Shown here in pieces: positions 24,138-32,705 of a stretch of 64,000 bases of DNA. Position 1 is the stretch's first letter, and each line of letters begins with the position of its first letter. Under the pieces are notes generated by a model. It worked only from the letters and a program-made list of their open reading frames with translations. It did no database searches and was not told the origin of the DNA. This DNA is from JAIRNF01 sp031551125 (GTDB lineage: Bacteria > Bacteroidota > Bacteroidia > Bacteroidales > UBA932), in the NCBI GenBank assembly GCA_031551125.1, contig JAVBOB010000003.1, positions 5,852 through 69,851 on the forward strand, read 5' to 3'. A program made the translations under genes and the position numbers.

Positions 24138-24653
24138 CTAAAGCAGCTTACTCATTTTATAGTTAGTAAGGTATAGCTTATTTGCTTTACGTCGCTGCTC
24201 TTGGTTAACAGTAAAACCTTGCTTTTCGAAGAATGGTTTTGCGGTTATGCTCACTTCCGATGTTATAATGTGTACACCTTTTTCAACAGCATAATGCTCC
24301 AACGTTCTGTATAGTAAACCTGCTACTCCCTGATGTTGGAAATCTTTATGTACGAACATGGAATGCAGATAGCCCGCACCGTTAATGGAGGCAAAGCCAA
24401 CTATTTGCAAGCTTTCGTTTTCGGCAACAAGGCAGTGCTGTTCAGCAAACAGCTCCAGCCAACGCTCTTCCCTATCTCCGCATGATGCCCAATCTTCAAC
24501 CTCCTCAGCGCTGTAATCTTTCCGATTTACCGACAGAATGGTATTCTTGTACAGCTGCTGTAGTTCGAGAATATCAAATGTGGTTGCTGTGCGAATGGTA
24601 AAACACCTCTCACCGGAAGGGTGAAAAAATAAATCCGACAATGCACAACACAT
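24138..24653 (-). CDS. GNAT-family N-acetyltransferase
   Basis: This 171-residue single GNAT domain starts at FTIRTATTFDILELQQLY. The acetyl-CoA-binding region YLHSMFVHKDFQHQGVAGLLYRTLEHYA contains the Q/RxxGxA-type loop (here QHQGVAG). It ends TSEVSITAKPFFEKQGFTVNQEQ, as in the YafP-like group. The acceptor is unknown. The ATG is 15 bases after the ATPase stop, so it is probably cotranscribed. A TTG two codons upstream is possible, and roughly 18 N-terminal residues precede the domain. Confidence 0.88.
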   Translation of the reverse strand: MCCALSDLFFHPSGERCFTIRTATTFDILELQQLYKNTILSVNRKDYSAEEVEDWASCGDREERWLELFAEQHCLVAENESLQIVGFASINGAGYLHSMFVHKDFQHQGVAGLLYRTLEHYAVEKGVHIITSEVSITAKPFFEKQGFTVNQEQRRKANKLYLTNYKMSKLL

Positions 24654-24667
24654 AATCAATTCTATTT

Positions 24668-27325
24668 TTATGCTGGCTTCTTAGTCATTCTCAATACCGC
24701 CTTTACTCCCTCTACCAGCGGCAGCGGCGCTAACGATAAGCCTACTACCCATAGCCATTGCGCAGTAGTAAGCGTTGTAAGATGGAATACGCCATGTAAG
24801 GCGGGTACTTCGAGTACCACCAGCATCATAGCGGCAACTAACACTATTGCGCCAAGCAAATACTTATTGCTAAACATGCCGATAAATGCCGAACTACGCG
24901 TTGAGCGAACGTTAAACACATGTGCCAGCTGTGAAAAAGCAAGCACAGCAAACGTCATGGTTTGTGCAGCAGCCTCACTGGTCTGTAAGCCAATACGGAA
25001 CGCTACTAACGACAGCGTACCTATCATTGCGCCCTGCAAGAAAACGCGGGTAACAAACAACCGGTTCATTATGCTTTGCTTGGCATCTATAGGCTTACGC
25101 TCCATTACATGCTTATCCGCAGGGTCAACACTCAAGGCTAGTGCCGGTAAGCTATCTGTTACCAAGTTTATCCACAAAATATGAATAGGAAGCAGGGGGG
25201 TAACCCAGTTGGCCAGTACAGCAACGAAGAGCACCACTATTTCACCAATATTGGTGGAAAGCATAAACTGTATTGCTTTCAAAATATTATCGTAAATACG
25301 GCGGCCTTCCTCTACCGCTGTTACCACAGTAGCAAAGTTATCATCGGCAAGTACAATATCAGCCGCTTCCTTAGAAACATCTGTTCCGGTAATGCCCATT
25401 GCGCAACCAATGTCGGCAAGCTTTAGGGCGGGTGCATCATTCACGCCGTCACCTGTCATGGCAACTATGTTACCTGACCGTTGAAAGGCTTTAACGATAC
25501 GAACCTTATGCTCCGGCGCTACCCGCGCATATACAGCTATACGTTGTACGTTGGTAAGCAGCTCGTCATCTGTCATTCGTTCTACATCCGATCCTGTACG
25601 TGCTTCATCTCCGGGCTGCATAATGCCAAGCTCATTAGCAATAGCGGTAGCGGTGGTCTTATGGTCTCCCGTAATCATTACCGGCTTTATTCCGGCTGTA
25701 CGACATTTTTCTATCGCCACCTTTACCTCAGGACGCGGCGGGTCAATCATCCCAACCATACCGACAAAGGTAAGTTCGGTTTCCAACGTAACGCTATCCA
25801 CCTTCTCGGGAATACTATCAACAGCTTTGTATGCCATAGCCAGCACCCGCAAGGCATGTTGTGCCAACAGGTGGTTGGCCTCTCTAATTTTATCTTTCTC
25901 CGATTCACTCAACGCCAACGTTTGTCCGTTAAGGTACACAGACGTACAACGAGCCAACAGCTCGTCCACTCCACCTTTTGTGCAAACCTCATACTTGCCC
26001 GATGGCAGCTGGTGTACGGTAGTCATTAGCTTGCGTTCGGAATCAAAAGGAATTTCCGCAACACGCGCTAGTTCGTCATCAAGCGTATTCTTATTTATTG
26101 ATAGCTTAAGCCCTAAATCTATCAAGGCTGTTTCTGTGGGGTCACCGGTAGTTTTATATGTTGTTGCATTACCTGATAGCTTAGCATCATTAGCCAGTAC
26201 GGCTACTTTTACCAGCCTGCTTTGTGATTCTGTAAAATTCGAAAGCGGTTGTGCAGCATCTGTTACCACGCTATCTGTATATAAGCGTACAACCGTCATT
26301 CGGTTTTGTGTAAGCGTTCCGGTTTTATCCGAGCATATAACCGTAGTGCTGCCAAGCGTTTCAACAGCCGGTAGTGTACGTACTATGGCATTCTTTTTTA
26401 CCAAACGCTGTACTCCAACCGCCAACACAATAGTCGATACGGCCGGAAGCCCCTCGGGTATTGCCGCAGCCGCAAGGCTTACAGCGGTCATAAACATATC
26501 AACAACATTTTTTCCATATAGCACACCAACAATAAATAGCAGTACACAAATGGCTAACGCACCAATACCAAGAAACTTACCCAGCCTATCCAACTTCTCT
26601 TGTAAGGGTGTTTTAGTATCGGGTACAGACTGAATCATGGTGGCAATTTTACCAACCTCCGTATTCATTCCCGTACCAACTACAACTCCCTTACCACGCC
26701 CGTAGGTAACGGTACTCGAAGCAAAGCCCAGATTGTCACGGTCTCCCAGTGGCGTATCATCCTGTTCAATACGTTCGGTAAACTTTTCTTCGGGTACCGA
26801 CTCTCCGGTAAGCGCCGCATCTTGTATTTTAAGGTTTACGGCTTCGGTCAAGCGCAAATCAGCCGGTATGGAATCACCCGTATCAAGCACCACCAAATCA
26901 CCGGGAACCAGCTCTCGCGATTCAATAAGCTCAACCTGTCCCCCACGTATTACCTTACACTGCGGTGCAGACATACGCTCCAACGCTTCGAGCGACTGCT
27001 CTGCCTTGGCTTCCTGTATGGTTCCAATTACCGCGTTAAGAATAACTATACCGAGAATGATAAGCGCATCGGTAAATCCCTCTCCATGCATGGCTCCCAC
27101 CACGCCCGATATGGCAGCAGCAACCAGCAACACAATAATCATGAAACTTTTAAACTGCGCCAAAAATTTCACAAAAAGACTTTTCTTCTTTTTCTTTTCA
27201 AACTCGTTGTAGCCGTATTGAGCAATACGTTTACGGGCTTCTTCAGCGCTGAGCCCTTCTTTAAGCGAAGTTTGAAGCACATCGGCAACTTCGGTAACGG
27301 TTTGGTTGTAGTACTTGTGAGCCAT
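24668..27325 (-). CDS. Cation-translocating P-type ATPase, calcium (PMCA/SERCA-like) type
   Basis: This 885-residue P2-type ATPase opens with a cation-ATPase N domain. TGES lies at 173-176 in the actuator domain, IPEGLPA in M4 at 289-295, and the phosphorylated aspartate is D333 in CSDKTGTLT. MTGDGVNDAPAL is the hinge. M5/M6 carry STNIGEI and INLVTDSLPALAL, retaining the Asn, Glu, Asn and Asp that form a calcium site in SERCA-type pumps. It probably exports Ca2+ from the cytoplasm. A GNAT enzyme gene follows by 15 bases. Confidence 0.93.
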   Translation of the reverse strand: MAHKYYNQTVTEVADVLQTSLKEGLSAEEARKRIAQYGYNEFEKKKKKSLFVKFLAQFKSFMIIVLLVAAAISGVVGAMHGEGFTDALIILGIVILNAVIGTIQEAKAEQSLEALERMSAPQCKVIRGGQVELIESRELVPGDLVVLDTGDSIPADLRLTEAVNLKIQDAALTGESVPEEKFTERIEQDDTPLGDRDNLGFASSTVTYGRGKGVVVGTGMNTEVGKIATMIQSVPDTKTPLQEKLDRLGKFLGIGALAICVLLFIVGVLYGKNVVDMFMTAVSLAAAAIPEGLPAVSTIVLAVGVQRLVKKNAIVRTLPAVETLGSTTVICSDKTGTLTQNRMTVVRLYTDSVVTDAAQPLSNFTESQSRLVKVAVLANDAKLSGNATTYKTTGDPTETALIDLGLKLSINKNTLDDELARVAEIPFDSERKLMTTVHQLPSGKYEVCTKGGVDELLARCTSVYLNGQTLALSESEKDKIREANHLLAQHALRVLAMAYKAVDSIPEKVDSVTLETELTFVGMVGMIDPPRPEVKVAIEKCRTAGIKPVMITGDHKTTATAIANELGIMQPGDEARTGSDVERMTDDELLTNVQRIAVYARVAPEHKVRIVKAFQRSGNIVAMTGDGVNDAPALKLADIGCAMGITGTDVSKEAADIVLADDNFATVVTAVEEGRRIYDNILKAIQFMLSTNIGEIVVLFVAVLANWVTPLLPIHILWINLVTDSLPALALSVDPADKHVMERKPIDAKQSIMNRLFVTRVFLQGAMIGTLSLVAFRIGLQTSEAAAQTMTFAVLAFSQLAHVFNVRSTRSSAFIGMFSNKYLLGAIVLVAAMMLVVLEVPALHGVFHLTTLTTAQWLWVVGLSLAPLPLVEGVKAVLRMTKKPA

Positions 27326-27470
27326 ATTATTCTGTATGATAATTAACTTAATTCAAAAAGCTATCGTGCATAGGTATAACACAAGGGGGCACAAATAATT
27401 TGCGCAACGTACGCAAGAAGGCATTAGTCCGCCTACCTTTACGCTTTATAACATCAACGAACAATCGTTA

Positions 27471-28301
27471 CTACTGTGCAATGAAACGGTACACTATTTC
27501 ACCTTGTTGCGGTTCCGCCGCTGTATTATCAGGAGTGAAACGGGAGGTTTTGGCGGCTTGTTCGGCGGCATCACGCATGGCAGGATCGGCAGCAGATCTT
27601 CTCGTATCAACTTTTGTACCCACTACATATCCTCTACGGTTAACCTGAATAATAACTACAACATCGCCTCCACGCTCGCACATGTAAGCCGGAATAGGCA
27701 GGGTAATAGCCGAACGTCCGGTTAGCGCGTATGATAAAACAGAAGGCCCCTTATAGGTCTCAGTCGCAGTGCGTACTTCCGGTGCTTTCACAGGAACAGC
27801 ATTATCTGCTGACTGATATGCTTCCTGCTGCCGACGGTTAGCATCCAGCTTCTCTTGCAGCCGTTGCGCTTCGTCATACACCGAGCTGTTAATGCCTTTA
27901 TCATCCCTCAATACACTACGTTGAGCATCATCTGTATTCACTATTACATTACGAACAGAAGTTGAACGTGCGTTTCTAATCATCTCGTCAACTTCTTTTG
28001 CCAGCTCTTCTTTGGGGTCAACGGGAACTTCGTCTTTGGGTTGAATGGGGACATCGGGTAGCATGTTGAGTACAACAAACTGTCCCGCGTTTTTTGACAG
28101 GCTGTTTATTTTGTATGCCAGCAAAAAGATTATAAGCAGCATGGAGGCAATGGCAGCGCAGTACAAGCCAATACGGTACTTCCGGAGAATTTCTTTAAAC
28201 GTAAGCGGACGCACAGCGTCAAAGGTAACGGCATCAAACCGCTCTTTCTTACTTACTACCCATTTATTAGCCAGCTTTGTATTTAGTATCTGCTTTCCCA
28301 T
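27471..28301 (-). CDS. TonB-like energy-transducer family protein
   Basis: The 276-residue product from the ATG at 28301 (MGKQILNTKL) has a cytoplasmic stub of about 45 residues and one transmembrane helix (YCAAIASMLLIIFLLAYKI). A Pro/Lys-rich periplasmic linker follows (PDVPIQPKDEVPVDPKEE), then a helical spacer. The TonB_C-like domain (GGDVVVIIQVNRRGYVVGTKVD ... AAEQAAKTSRFTP ... QQGEIVYRF) is last. TonB-type proteins couple the proton motive force to outer-membrane receptors, but no exbBD lies nearby. It may be a solitary paralog. The long upstream in-frame extension lacks a better start. Confidence 0.8.
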   Translation of the reverse strand: MGKQILNTKLANKWVVSKKERFDAVTFDAVRPLTFKEILRKYRIGLYCAAIASMLLIIFLLAYKINSLSKNAGQFVVLNMLPDVPIQPKDEVPVDPKEELAKEVDEMIRNARSTSVRNVIVNTDDAQRSVLRDDKGINSSVYDEAQRLQEKLDANRRQQEAYQSADNAVPVKAPEVRTATETYKGPSVLSYALTGRSAITLPIPAYMCERGGDVVVIIQVNRRGYVVGTKVDTRRSAADPAMRDAAEQAAKTSRFTPDNTAAEPQQGEIVYRFIAQ

Positions 28302-28423
28302 TTGAAAGCAAAGGTAGAAAAAAGCGATGAAGTAGAAGTCAGAATACAGAAATCTGAAGTAAGTAAGGTACAAGAAGTGCTAAAATTAACAGTTTGCTCA
28401 TGTTCCCCAATTATAAAAAAATA

Positions 28424-28508
28424 GCGTCATTGCGAGCGTAGCGACCCGAAGGGGAGGCAGAGCCAACCAATCTCCTGAATAAGCAGATTGCTTCGCTCGC
28501 AATGACGC
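28424..28508. repeat. TTGCGAG...GAAGCAATC repeat (family C), copy 2
   Basis: GCGTCATTGCGAGCGTAGCG at the left end and AGATTGCTTCGCTCGCAATGACGC at the right end form the inverted repeat, with a GAAGGGGAGGCAGAGCC interior. Confidence 0.8.
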
Positions 28509-28570
28509 ATCTTGCCGGTATGCGTTACAAACACGTGCCAGCAATTAACCTTTAGAAAATCGTTTGCGCT

Positions 28571-28604
28571 AGCCAAAGTCCCCCTTTAGGAGGTTGGGGA
28601 TAAT
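28571..28604. repeat. Family B repeat, single hairpin
   Basis: AAGTCCCCCTTTAGGAGGTTGGGGATAA, a degenerate copy lying 16 bases past the stop codon of the response regulator. Confidence 0.6.
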
Positions 28605-28619
28605 GGTCGGCTGCTTAGA

Positions 28620-29243
28620 CTATTTTATCCACCCTTTCTTACGTGCTATGTTTATTGCTTCTACCGTATTTCCTCCAAGCTCGCCAACAATTTTAAAAAG
28701 GGCGCTTTTACGGTAGCTCTTAACCGTTTCAACGCTTAGCTTCAGCTCGTCAGCCACTCCTTTATTGGTATAGCCGTTGGCAACCAGCTGCATCACTTCC
28801 TGCTCGCGTATGGTAAGCCAGAGGGGTTGATTTTGCTGCTTTTTCAGCATTATATTAATCTCATCGCATAGAAATGTTTCTCCGTCCATTACGGCCTCTA
28901 TTCCGGCAACCACCTCTTCCGATAATCCGTTTTTAAGAATGTAGCCCGATGCCCCGTTCTCCATTACCCTGCGCGCAACCGAGCATTCATCATGCGATGT
29001 TAACACCAATACCTTTATCGACGGATACATTTTTCTCACTTCGGTACAAAAATCTATTCCGCTGCCATCGGGCAGGCTCAAGTCCAGCAAAAGCACATCG
29101 GGGGTTTCAAATGCCAACGTGGTTCGGCATTCCGCTAAGGTATGCGACACGCCGCTTACCGTTATGTTGTCTGACTCTTTGATGGTAAGGCGCAGTCCCT
29201 GCACCAGCATCCTATGGTCATCTACAATATGAACGTTTATCAT
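28620..29243 (-). CDS. NarL/LuxR-family response regulator
   Basis: This 207-residue response regulator has a receiver domain at about residues 1-120. The acidic pair is VDDH, the phosphoacceptor is D54 in LLLDLSLPDGSG, and the conserved Lys lies in ILKNG. A C-terminal LuxR helix-turn-helix follows (LTIREQEVMQLVANGYTNKGVADELKLSVETVKSYRK). It lies 11 bases downstream of its kinase and is surely its partner. The start is the ATG at 29243 (MINVHIVDDH); a TTG two codons earlier is less likely. It is the obvious candidate to bind the symmetric palindromes at 31267-31334. Confidence 0.95.
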   Translation of the reverse strand: MINVHIVDDHRMLVQGLRLTIKESDNITVSGVSHTLAECRTTLAFETPDVLLLDLSLPDGSGIDFCTEVRKMYPSIKVLVLTSHDECSVARRVMENGASGYILKNGLSEEVVAGIEAVMDGETFLCDEINIMLKKQQNQPLWLTIREQEVMQLVANGYTNKGVADELKLSVETVKSYRKSALFKIVGELGGNTVEAINIARKKGWIK

Positions 29244-29254
29244 AACCAACCTGC

Positions 29255-31201
29255 TTAAGAAATCGTACTACTATTCTCAATTTCTATGTTTACTTCTGTT
29301 CCTTTACCGGGTGATGAGTGAATGTGCAGCTTACCGTTATAAGCCGATACCCGCATACGAATATTATCTAAACCGGAACCATCAGTAAGCTTATTAGGGT
29401 CAAAGCCTGCACCGTTATCTTGTACGGTTAACGATACCAACCCGTTATCAACCAACAGCTGTACGTTAATAGCGGTAGCGTTGGCATACTTCACCGCGTT
29501 ACTGATTAGCTCGTAGGCAGAATTGTAAATCATCACTTCGAGCCGACTATCCAACCGCACATTTTCACCCACATAGCGGAAGCTCAGGTTCGGCACAACC
29601 TTGCTGTAATCCTCAAGCGATGTTTTCAATCCGTAGCGCATTAACGAATCAGGCATCATGTGGTGCGCCACCCTGCGAAGCTCGCTAATAGACGAGTCAA
29701 GCACATCCAGCGTACTACTAAAACGTTCAGCATCGGGATTGGCAACTATAACATAGCCCTTCATATCGCTAAGATTTTTCTTTACCACGTTTAGCATACC
29801 ACCTATGCCATCGTGCAAGTCGCGGGCAAAACGCGATCGCTCAGCCACTTCACTGTCAAGCACCGCTTTAGTGGCCACCAGCTGTTGCTCTTGCTCCAGC
29901 TGCTTTATGCGCTGCTCTGCCAGCTCCTGCTGCCGTTCTGCTGCTTTACGCTTTTCCACATTTGCTCTGTGACGGAAAAACAGCATACCAAATACGAGCA
30001 ATAGTGCAACCGCACCGGCAATACCTAGCCAAGTGTATAGCTTCTTTTCTTTTTCAAGGGAAGTGATACGCATTTCTTTTTTTTCGGTTTCGTATTTGAC
30101 TTCCATGTCAGTCATTGCTTCATGAAAACTCCTCTCATTATACTGGTTAGTAAATTCGTCATACTCAATAAAGTATTTCGATGCCTTTTCCTTATCATCT
30201 AAAAAAATATAGACATTGATAAGAATTGCCAAAATGTTTCTTTTTACAATTCCAGTTTCAGAAGAATTGCTTTCTAATGCCATAAATGCTACCTTCTCCG
30301 CTTCTTTATAACGTCCTAGATCACAATAAACGCCTGCCTGTAACTCTTTTGATGCTGCAATCAATCTTGGATCTCCATATATTTCTGCTAAGGTATCCGC
30401 ACGACTAACATACTTCAGAGCCTTATCAATATCATTAAATTCTTTTGACTTATAAATTCTAGAAAGTCCAAGCATACTAAGAATCTCGGACTTCACATTG
30501 CCAATGGATTTACTGACATCGGCTAATTCAGAATAGTACTTTAACGCTTTGTCGCGTTCTTTTCTATCTCCATGAACTGATCCAAGACCATAAAGAATAT
30601 CACACATCCCTGATGAATCATTTCGCTCCTTCGCTATCAGTTTTGCCTGTTCATAATAATCAATAGCCTTATCATGATCATACATTGCACGATGAATACC
30701 AGCAATACTAACTAATGAATTAAATAACAACAATTTATTATCTATCTCACTAGCAATAACCTTAACTTTCATAAAGCATTCAATAGCAGCAATTTTATTA
30801 TTTTTCCGATAGTATATATTGCCCATATTTCCATACACCCAAGCCTTATCCTCTTGGCCTTTTTTTGTATTATCAGCTAAGGAGAGTGCTTTTTCAAGAT
30901 ACATCATGGCAGTATCAACTATTCCCAATCGTTCATAATTAAATCCAACATTTGTAGAAAACCAACATAAATCTTTTCCATTCTTTTGCCTTTCGGCTAT
31001 CTCCAATCCTTTCTTAGCATAAAATAATCCTACTTTAGGATTTTTGCCAACATAAAAATCGGTCAATATTCTACATATACGGCTCTGCTCCTCAAGTGAT
31101 ATTTTTGAGGTATTCAACACGTTTATCAACGAGTCAACGTTTTGTGCCTGTGCAGCAAGAAAGGTAAAAAGGAGGGTTAGTAAGCAAGCAATCTTTTTCA
31201 T
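29255..31201 (-). CDS. TPR-containing sensor histidine kinase (HisKA_3 type)
   Basis: This 648-residue kinase has a signal peptide (residues 1-20). A tetratricopeptide-repeat sensor region spans about 45-350 (e.g. DKAWVYGNMGNIYYRKNNKIAAIECFMKV, DKAIDYYEQAK, DKALKYYSELA). One transmembrane helix lies at about 388-410, followed by a coiled coil at about 412-450. The phosphoacceptor is H463 in RDLHDGIGGML (HisKA_3), and an HATPase_c domain has its N box at N568 and DNGAGF at 595-600. The TPR portion is predicted to be periplasmic. The promoter box lies 39 bases upstream. Confidence 0.95.
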   Translation of the reverse strand: MKKIACLLTLLFTFLAAQAQNVDSLINVLNTSKISLEEQSRICRILTDFYVGKNPKVGLFYAKKGLEIAERQKNGKDLCWFSTNVGFNYERLGIVDTAMMYLEKALSLADNTKKGQEDKAWVYGNMGNIYYRKNNKIAAIECFMKVKVIASEIDNKLLLFNSLVSIAGIHRAMYDHDKAIDYYEQAKLIAKERNDSSGMCDILYGLGSVHGDRKERDKALKYYSELADVSKSIGNVKSEILSMLGLSRIYKSKEFNDIDKALKYVSRADTLAEIYGDPRLIAASKELQAGVYCDLGRYKEAEKVAFMALESNSSETGIVKRNILAILINVYIFLDDKEKASKYFIEYDEFTNQYNERSFHEAMTDMEVKYETEKKEMRITSLEKEKKLYTWLGIAGAVALLLVFGMLFFRHRANVEKRKAAERQQELAEQRIKQLEQEQQLVATKAVLDSEVAERSRFARDLHDGIGGMLNVVKKNLSDMKGYVIVANPDAERFSSTLDVLDSSISELRRVAHHMMPDSLMRYGLKTSLEDYSKVVPNLSFRYVGENVRLDSRLEVMIYNSAYELISNAVKYANATAINVQLLVDNGLVSLTVQDNGAGFDPNKLTDGSGLDNIRMRVSAYNGKLHIHSSPGKGTEVNIEIENSSTIS

Positions 31202-31239
31202 AGGTTATTGGTTGGTTTAGAAGTGTTGTCGCACCTCGG

Positions 31240-31247
31240 CAAAAATA
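31240..31247 (-). promoter_or_regulatory. TAnnTTTG -7 box of the kinase-regulator operon
   Basis: TATTTTTG on the minus strand. The same octamer lies on the plus strand at 31354-31361. The midpoint of the two boxes is 31300.5, identical to the midpoint of the two operator palindromes. Confidence 0.65.
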
Positions 31248-31266
31248 AGTCCTGTCTCTTTTCTTA

Positions 31267-31286
31267 AATACCCCACAAGTGGGGGT
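31267..31286. promoter_or_regulatory. Operator palindrome 1 (CCCCAC-AA-GTGGGG)
   Basis: AATACCCCAC, AA, then GTGGGGGTTC. The inner 6-base arms are perfect and the outer right arm is degenerate. Its centre (31277.5) is 34 bases from the centre of the minus-strand -7 box, i.e. about -41 from the expected start. Confidence 0.75.
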
Positions 31287-31312
31287 TCTCACAAAATCAC
31301 ATACTTTTTATA

Positions 31313-31334
31313 AATACCCCACAAGTGGGGTATT
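31313..31334. promoter_or_regulatory. Operator palindrome 2 (perfect 10-base arms)
   Basis: AATACCCCAC, AA, GTGGGGTATT: perfect palindrome. Its centre (31323.5) is 34 bases from the centre of the plus-strand -7 box, mirroring palindrome 1 exactly. The two operators are 46 bases apart. I see no other copy in the window. Confidence 0.8.
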
Positions 31335-31353
31335 ACAAAAGTTTCCGGAACTC

Positions 31354-31361
31354 TATTTTTG
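31354..31361 (+). promoter_or_regulatory. TAnnTTTG -7 box of the divergent lipoprotein cluster
   Basis: TATTTTTG on the plus strand, 195 bases upstream of the first lipoprotein ATG. The leader between includes a family B repeat. Confidence 0.6.
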
Positions 31362-31463
31362 ACCTCGGAGCTAAAAGCCTAAAGTTAACAAAAAATGTAA
31401 TCCGATAACCGGCCTAAACAAAATACTTACCGCTAAATCGTTAAGCACCATGAAAAAAATCCG

Positions 31464-31503
31464 CTTGCACAGACCAAAGCCCCCTTCAGGGGGTTGGGGG
31501 TAA
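31464..31503. repeat. Family B repeat in the leader of the lipoprotein cluster
   Basis: TTGCACAGACCAAAG followed by the hairpin CCCCCTTCAGGGGG and TTGGGGGTAA. It begins directly after ATGAAAAAAATCCGC (31451-31465), which resembles the first five codons of a lipoprotein gene; no continuation was found. Confidence 0.75.
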
Positions 31504-31555
31504 CAAGTAGCAGCTTGAACTATCTAAGAATAGCTATTAAAACAAAAACAAAGCG

Positions 31556-31957
31556 ATGAATACAAAAAAAATCATATACAGCTTAATGCTCACAGCAGCA
31601 ATACTAACTATCGTTGCATGCGGCAACGACAAAGGTGTCAAGCTGAGTTCCTTCGGAAAAACATACACGATTAATATCGGGGAAATTGGTAAAACCGAAG
31701 ATGGACTAACCTTCGTAAAAATTTATGGCAAGGGGATAAATAACAAGCTTCTCCTTGACAATGAAACCATTCCAATAATGGTGAAGATAGAGGTAGAAAA
31801 CAGGACGCTAAGGTCTCAGCTATACACATCTACCAATAAGGACTGTAAGTACATATTCGAAACAGACAAAATGCCCGACAGAATTATAGTTTGCAGCAAC
31901 GACGGCAGCTCCGGAGAAGTAACGTTTGATGCAAAAACAAAAGCGGTAATTGAATAG
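31556..31957 (+). CDS. Small putative lipoprotein, function unknown
   Basis: This 133-residue protein has a lipoprotein signal peptide ending in the lipobox LTIVAC (Cys at about residue 22). The mature part is a compact, mostly beta-rich sequence with no family I recognise (KLSSFGKTYTINIGEIGKTEDGLTFVKIYGKG). It is the first gene of a same-strand cluster divergent from the two-component system. The last 24 bases of the gene reappear after the next gene at 32637-32660. Confidence 0.75.
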   Translation: MNTKKIIYSLMLTAAILTIVACGNDKGVKLSSFGKTYTINIGEIGKTEDGLTFVKIYGKGINNKLLLDNETIPIMVKIEVENRTLRSQLYTSTNKDCKYIFETDKMPDRIIVCSNDGSSGEVTFDAKTKAVIE

Positions 31958-32121
31958 CGACAAAGCTATTCAGCAGATCGGGTTTTGAACAACAGCTATC
32001 ACAAGAATCACACCCATCTCCCGTGCTTTCTTATAGCTGTATAGAAAAAATATGGCCTCCGGCAATTCTCCAATATTGGCTGAGGGAAAAACGGTTTAAA
32101 AAAATACAAAACACATAACGT

Positions 32122-32631
32122 ATGAAAAAGAGAATTTTAAAAAACAGAAAAGGCTCGCTGAAAAACGCATTAGCCGGATTTGCACTAATGCTTGTAGCAT
32201 CTTTACTATTTATTGGCTGTGGAGCGAGCAAAAAAACATCAGAACCCTCAGCAGATAGCGTGACTGATGTTGCCAAACCGCAGGATACCGAAAACCAATT
32301 GCAGGATGATTGCGCCCTACTACATATCTACCGGAAAGGTTCTATGGCCGGCGCAGCGATAGGCTACGATATATATTTGGATAACCAGAAGGTTTTTCGC
32401 GCAAAGAACAAAAGCAAAACAACAATCAAGATTACAAAAGAAGGAGTGGATACGTTGTCAGCAAAGACCGAGACAAAAGTAGAGCTTCCTATAAACATTC
32501 AATTCGGCAAAGAATACTATATCCGTTGCGGGATAAAAATGGGTGCTTTTGTTGGAAGACCTAAGCTAGAGGCTGTGGATAACCAAACGGGAAAGGCTGA
32601 GTTTGAAGAAATTCCTTTAAAGACAAAATAG
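32122..32631 (+). CDS. DUF2846-like putative lipoprotein
   Basis: This 169-residue protein has a basic N-terminus and a hydrophobic segment ending in the lipobox LLFIGC. A DUF2846-like domain follows: CALLHIYRKGSMAGAAIGYDIYLDNQKVFRAKNKSKTTIKI, then TKVELPINIQFGKEYYIRCG. DUF2846 proteins are small surface or periplasmic proteins without known activity. The 5' spacing and direction fit the same cluster as its neighbours. The family assignment rests on pattern similarity only. Confidence 0.75.
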   Translation: MKKRILKNRKGSLKNALAGFALMLVASLLFIGCGASKKTSEPSADSVTDVAKPQDTENQLQDDCALLHIYRKGSMAGAAIGYDIYLDNQKVFRAKNKSKTTIKITKEGVDTLSAKTETKVELPINIQFGKEYYIRCGIKMGAFVGRPKLEAVDNQTGKAEFEEIPLKTK

Positions 32632-32636
32632 CTGCC

Positions 32637-32660
32637 AAAACAAAAGCGGTAATCGAATAA
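32637..32660 (+). pseudogene. 3'-end remnant of a duplicated copy of the 31556 lipoprotein gene
   Basis: About 24 bases downstream of the DUF2846-like gene (AAAACAAAAGCGGTAAT then CGAATAA) match the end of the 31556-31957 gene (AAAACAAAAGCGGTAAT then TGAATAG), including the in-frame stop. It looks like the leftover tail of a tandem duplicate. Confidence 0.5.
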
Positions 32661-32705
32661 GCATACGGCTTTTTTTCATGAACACACCTTAAAAAATTCC
32701 TTACT

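Noticed and set aside
31451..31504. Short ORF MKKIRLHRP... in the leader of the lipoprotein cluster
   Set aside because: After five codons it runs into a family B repeat and stops. It could be a decayed gene start, but five codons are too few to call.
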